NCBI GenBank assembly: GCA_022457065.1 | Contig: JAJGBQ010000004.1 | Coordinates: 4,464,001 to 4,528,000 of the forward strand | Direction of reading: 5' to 3' | Source of the DNA: Curvularia sp. ZM96 | Taxonomy: Eukaryota; Ascomycota; Dothideomycetes; Pleosporales; Pleosporaceae | Length of the DNA: 64,000 bases | Shown: positions 59,720-64,000 of the stretch, in pieces | Layout of the letters: each line of letters starts with the position of its first letter | How positions within the stretch are numbered: the stretch's first letter is position 1 | Notes under the pieces: generated by a model | The model's database searches: none | The model's input: the letters and a program-made list of their open reading frames with translations, nothing else | Told to the model about the DNA's origin: nothing | Made by a program: the position numbers and the translations under genes

Positions 59720-60315
59720 TGCGCTGCGGAACTGCGCTTAAAGGTTACTGAGATCTAAATATTGTGATTGCTCCCCCATTGTGAAGCTGGTCGTAGTCGG
59801 TGACTGGTGAGAACGTAGAGCAATCTCAATTATCGAAGCGGGAGCGAGGCAGTTAGAAGGAGGCCTAATCACCAGCCCGTGCAGACGAAATTAGTTTTCA
59901 GGTCAGGAGCATTCAAGACGGCCTTTGGAATGTCTTTCTTATTTATCCGTTTAACGCCTTCAGCGTCTATTGTGTCGAAACGAGGCAGGTGCAACTTGGA
60001 AATGAAACGCCAAGCCAATTGCAACAAAACCTACTTAGTAGAGGCTGAAGATGCAAACACGCTAGAGTGATATGAGCTATTAAGAATAGGCTACACAAGA
60101 CTTGACCGAACTTATGCGCACGGAACACAGTGCCAGAATGGGTCTAGTGTAAGGTATCGGAGCAGTGAAGGAATAGTCTCAATAAAACGTACTCTACAGG
60201 GGCTGAGACATGACTACCGCTGCCACAGATTCGTCGTGTCAATGGAAATCTCCCTATTGGTAAGACCAAGCGTCTCCAAACGGTCCAGATGCTGGTTGAC
60301 CCGTAGCACTCTCGC
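59720..60315. other. Intergenic, nothing recognised
   Basis: No domain or repeat. Confidence 0.5.
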
Positions 60316-61145
60316 CTAATACGTTGGATCGTTGGGATTGTTCAACGGGCTCCATGCCCGGCGTATATCCGCAATGGCACCGCACACCCACGTACGCGTA
60401 TTCGACGCCATGTCTTCCATGTGTTCTTTGAACCTAGTATCCCAGCAGTCGCGTATGTTGATCTCAGCGTTGGGGTGCCCAAAGTCGTATGCATCAGATG
60501 CTCGCTGGAACTCTTTTCGGAGTACTCTGTTAATGCCCCCGAGCTTAGGTCGGACATACGGATGGTTCAGATAGTTAAACACAGCAACTGCCTTGATTGC
60601 GTCAGTAACTTGATCGTTGTAATGGCCCGCCATACTCACATCTCGGATCGACTGTAGCACTTCCCTAAGCTCGGTGCCGGCGACCATCAATAGCCAGCTG
60701 CCATCACTGATGGGGTCCAAGTATCTCCAGATCTACAGCAGCATGGTCAGTCTAAACGTCACCCATAATACCTCCAAGTCGGCTACTTACCCTAGCTTCC
60801 ATCCCATTCAGGTTCGTCCAAAGCAGGACGAAGTTCACCGTGTTCAACTCACTACCGAGCGCGTCCTTGATACGCTCACTAGGAACTGAACTCATGAATC
60901 TACCAGGCAAGGATAAACCGCTCGTGATGGGGTTATTAAAATCGTTCATGAAGAAATCGCAAGGGACTTTGCACCTGGTGTCGCCCAGTGCGTCGGTGAA
61001 AAACAGAGCCATTGTCTGTATGTCAATGATGCGTTCAGCTGTGCAAGGTCAAGGGTTAGCGATCATGATCACGTAAGAAGAACTATAACTATAGCATGCA
61101 GAAAGAGTGAGTATCGACTTACTGGCATAATACTTGCCACTACAT
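60316..61145 (-). CDS. C-terminal part of an unidentified gene, perhaps chitinase-like
   Basis: Three exons splice in phase: 61145-61123 (23 bp microexon, CSGKYYA), 61038-60791 and 60732-60316. The joined protein reads YATERIIDIQTMALFFTDAL, LPGRFMSSVPSERI, GMEARIWRYLDPISDG, ELREVLQSIRDV, NYLNHPYVRPKLGGI and ends ADIRRAWSPLNNPNDPTY. The ERIIDIQT start recalls the conserved (E)HVIELQT block in the C-terminal region of fungal killer-toxin-like GH18 chitinases, but no catalytic domain lies in the window, so this is tentative. A further coding-like frame at 61214-61435 (with VAPYSNRYIDWMSCVSDQ) may be an upstream exon. The 5' part seems lost or diverged; pseudogene is possible. Confidence 0.4.
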
Positions 61146-61435
61146 CTGCAAAGTACCAGTCGGCGGTGTGTTATCTGTTTTTGGCGATGAGGTGTGTCTA
61201 TACTCTGCATATTTTATTCATTATTCTTGTATCTCGGTTTCGCGATAGCAGTCACCTCTATTGTCGTCCCTAATTTAACCAAGCAGTCGCCAGCCCGCTG
61301 ATACTGATCTGAAACACAAGACATCCAGTCGATATAGCGATTTGAATAAGGTGCCACAGACTTCACAGCTCTGGCGTTTCTGCCCTCATTCCAAAACAAG
61401 ACAGCCATTTTACAACATTGCGGTTTAGACTGCAA

Positions 61436-62244
61436 ACGTATACCTTATTAAGTAGAGCTTAGTGCCTTCTAGGTAGCTAAAAACACCCATCCTTCAACTA
61501 TGATAACACGAGCGCAACGTAAGAATAGGCTTTTCTAACCAGTAGGGTTAAAAGATAGAGACTGAAAGTATATGTTAGCTTGTTTTTAATCTTTTATTAC
61601 AGCCTAGAGAAGTCGTGTTTTAGTAAGGGTTTTGCTTATGGTAGTGTTTCGCGCACCTATGGTGTGTCTTCTTCTCTATGTGAATCAGTGCTCTGAAGTC
61701 TTAGATCCCAACAAGCTAACCTGCAGATTTACGACCTTCTAATACCAGCCAAGCTTCAACATAATCTTTCAGAGAAAGCAATACGGAAGCGCGCATTGTA
61801 CGGGCGTTCAGTATATGTACAGTATACTAGCCCTCAGGGCGTTACGAAAGGTATGAGGGAGTGCTGGCTTCATGTTGAAGTGGTGTGACGAGGGAGGATC
61901 GAGCGTGATAGTGGAGAAGAGGTTGACAGAAACTGGAATACATAGTAACTTAACTCAGAATCATAAAGATCTGGCGTTCTAGGCCTCACCTTTTAGATCA
62001 AACACGATTAATTTTAGGGACGCGCAAGTGCATTCAACATCATTCATGAGAATATTAAGATATTCAAATCATGTATTAATTTCTAAGGGCGTGATTCGAA
62101 ATCTAACAAGATAGTGTCTGAACGAACGTCGGGAGAAGAACTCTCCAAAATAGATAATATCAAAAACGACAGGACATGCAACGCACATGCGCCTCCAATC
62201 CAGCCCTCTAGCGGCCGTTCAAGCCTTTGCAGATCTCAGCTCAC
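61436..62244. other. AT-rich intergenic stretch
   Basis: No gene; 61440-61660 is TA-rich and looks RIP-worn. Confidence 0.45.
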
Positions 62245-62640
62245 TTAAAAGCTGCAGAACGCGCACTGGATGCCCAGGCCACTGACGTCCTTCGTTCCAT
62301 CGCCAAAGAAGACATCCGCAACGTGGGTGTTTAGATCACAAGCGACATTTCCGTTGGCGTCGTTGCCGGCACGGCCGGTGAAAAGACCGCAAGAGGCACC
62401 AGATAGCGTAATCGTGAAACTTATGGGGGCAAAGCCAAAACCGATAGAGTCGGGGTTATTGACGACTGTAAGAGGCTGGTCTCCAGTACCGCCGTTAACT
62501 AAGCCAATTACGGTGGGGGTTTGTCGCGCGCTGACTGCTCGGCGGTTGCTGATTTGACGAGTGTCCTTGGGTGCTGGGGTGGCGGATGCGCCGGCCACAA
62601 GAGCCATAGCGAGCAGAGTGGTGATGGTGGAGGTGTACAT
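62245..62640 (-). CDS. Small secreted protein (131 aa)
   Basis: Single exon. The ATG at 62640-62638 opens the signal peptide MYTSTITTLLAMALVAGASA followed by a pro-like basic segment (RQISNRRAVSARQ), then TVIGLVNGGTGDQP, DSIGFGFAPISFTITLSG and cysteines in ASCGLF, NVACDLN and IQCAFC near the end. The frame is open further upstream, but a TATA-like TATATAA 141 bp before this ATG and the signal peptide fix the start. It resembles small secreted, effector-type or cell-wall-associated proteins; no named family. Confidence 0.72.
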   Translation of the reverse strand: MYTSTITTLLAMALVAGASATPAPKDTRQISNRRAVSARQTPTVIGLVNGGTGDQPLTVVNNPDSIGFGFAPISFTITLSGASCGLFTGRAGNDANGNVACDLNTHVADVFFGDGTKDVSGLGIQCAFCSF

Positions 62641-62780
62641 TGCGATCGTTGGTTTCGTATTGTTCTTTCCAAGAAAATTCCGAGAGAGAAAGGAAAAAGA
62701 AGATGAGAGAAGAAGATCTGATTGCTTGTTTGGTTTTGCTGTTGTATGATGGAGAGAAACATGGCGATGGGAAGGTCGAG

Positions 62781-62787
62781 TTATATA
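62781..62787 (-). promoter_or_regulatory. TATA box of the small secreted protein
   Basis: TATATAA on the minus strand 141 bp upstream of the ATG at 62640. Confidence 0.45.
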
Positions 62788-64000
62788 GAGCTGCCTTGAT
62801 GGGTGCGTTTGCGCTATAGCTGTGGTGGGCTGTGTATGCATGGTAGCATACTGGCGCCAGCAACGGTGAAGCACGTAATCTCCTATTCATTTTGATATTG
62901 TTCTCAAGACAGTTTGTCATAGGAGCAAAAGCGTATCTCAAGCTAGTGCCAGCAATGTCGGCCGAGGTGTTTCATCGCGAACGCATGCAGAGATCAGCGA
63001 TTCTTGCATTGATCGTCCCGCAAGCCAAGCTCTGGGTAATCCATCGCGAAAAGTGAGCAATATCCAATCAGAACTGTCCCGCTGACGTGATGCTGACCAC
63101 TCGTGGCTACGCTACCCATCAGCAAGCACAAAAGACTACATGTTGATGGCGACAGCAGCCGCTGTGGGCGTGACGTGTCTTATGAGTATTTTTAGTCTTA
63201 GCTTGCGTAGTAATGCAAGGTACGACATCGCGACAGGGTAAACTGCTTGGGTAAGGCAGATTGGACAGGATGCCCGAAAGTAGAAGTCAATCAAATATAA
63301 TCGTAGCATGCAATTTTTACAGAGCCCATCCGCAAGAGTCACGCGTCCCAAGGTTATTGATGGGAAAACTCCATGGGCTTATGCTAGTTTCAGTTGATTC
63401 ACAGCCGTGGCTAGGGAGATGGGATTATCAAATTATTGATGGAGTGTTTAGCAACACACAAAAAGACAATCTAACTACAGACTCAGGTAGCTTGGGGTTG
63501 ACGCAAAAAATGCTCACGATGGTACGTAGGACCATGTTGTTCTTAGTAGGAAATCGGCAAAGATTTGTCCCAGGACTCTAGTCGAACTCTTAGTTGGTGA
63601 ACTCTGGCAGTATGCTCAGCCTCTTTGTTTCCATTCTGAATTTCTCCTCTGATCGTCCTGAACTGTAACCCACGGCCGCTTAGATCCACGATCATGTCCG
63701 AAGGTCGCTAGGGCCAATGTACCACGGCAATAGCTTGATGTTTGCATGTGAGTGGTGCGGGTACCTAAATTATCCTTCAAGTTCGCCAAATCAATCACGC
63801 ATATGCGCCTCGCCGTCCCATACTAAGTACTACACATGAAGAAGGTACCCAACGGACCCAGATTGACACGGGCGCGCGTTGTCAAGCGGGTCTCGATCGG
63901 GTTGCCAAGTTGGCCTCGACCACGGGTTAGAACGTCCACGTTTGTCTCGGCAGCCCCGTCGAGTAGTCGCGGCACAAACTCACCAAACTCCCCTCAGCCT
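62788..64000. other. Right-end stretch without recognised genes
   Basis: Short frames only (e.g. plus 63261-63581) with no domains. A plus frame from 63837 is open to the window edge but low in complexity. Confidence 0.4.

Noticed and set aside
63837..64000. A plus frame open to the right window edge
   Set aside because: Arg/Pro/Ser-rich with no domain, and the end is not visible.

Overview
This window is filamentous ascomycete DNA. Genes on both strands carry short GT-AG introns of about 47-96 bp, each joining reading frames that only make sense spliced. The content (SLH1, YKT6, laccase, fungal polyketide synthases, Zn2Cys6 regulators, Fot1/Pogo-like transposons with RIP-like C-to-T/G-to-A changes) fits Pezizomycotina. 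The set of accessory families suggests Dothideomycetes/Pleosporales, but that placement is inference. All gene models were spliced by eye.

Left edge (1-4.6 kb): two housekeeping genes, the ribosome-quality-control helicase SLH1 (cut by the window edge) and the v-SNARE YKT6, diverge from a 316 bp promoter. From 4.6 to 12 kb the DNA is gene-poor and eroded. It holds a possible small secreted peptide gene, a 256 bp MITE, a relic of a P450-reductase (CYP505-like) gene and a complete-ended but dead Fot1/Pogo-like transposon (8860-10999).

Middle (12-31.7 kb): a laccase, a secreted protein of unknown function, an FAD monooxygenase, a four-helix membrane protein, a membrane O-acyltransferase and a secreted surface protein. 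They are followed by three glycosylation genes side by side: a Stealth-family sugar-phosphate transferase with an EF-hand, a GMA12/MNN10-like glycosyltransferase and a GT25 glycosyltransferase. These three may together build or decorate a surface glycan.

Right half (32-58.5 kb): a polyketide cluster with the architecture of resorcylic or dihydroxyphenylacetic acid lactone pathways. It contains a highly reducing PKS (KS-AT-DH-ER-KR-ACP, no methyltransferase), an MFS exporter, a Zn2Cys6 regulator and a non-reducing PKS (SAT-KS-AT-PT-ACP-TE). By analogy the reducing PKS would make a reduced chain that the SAT of the non-reducing PKS accepts, extends, cyclises and releases as a macrolactone through its thioesterase. 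The cluster is flanked by decay: an AflR-like regulator relic and a second Fot1/Pogo-like transposon (34132-36243) on the left, and a short-chain dehydrogenase relic on the right. The reducing PKS has a one-base frame break at a C6 run inside its AT domain, so as sequenced the pathway would be broken.

Right end (58.9-64 kb): a hypothetical gene with a frame break at a T7 run, a fragment that may be the C-terminal part of a chitinase-like gene, a small secreted protein, and about 1.3 kb with nothing recognisable.
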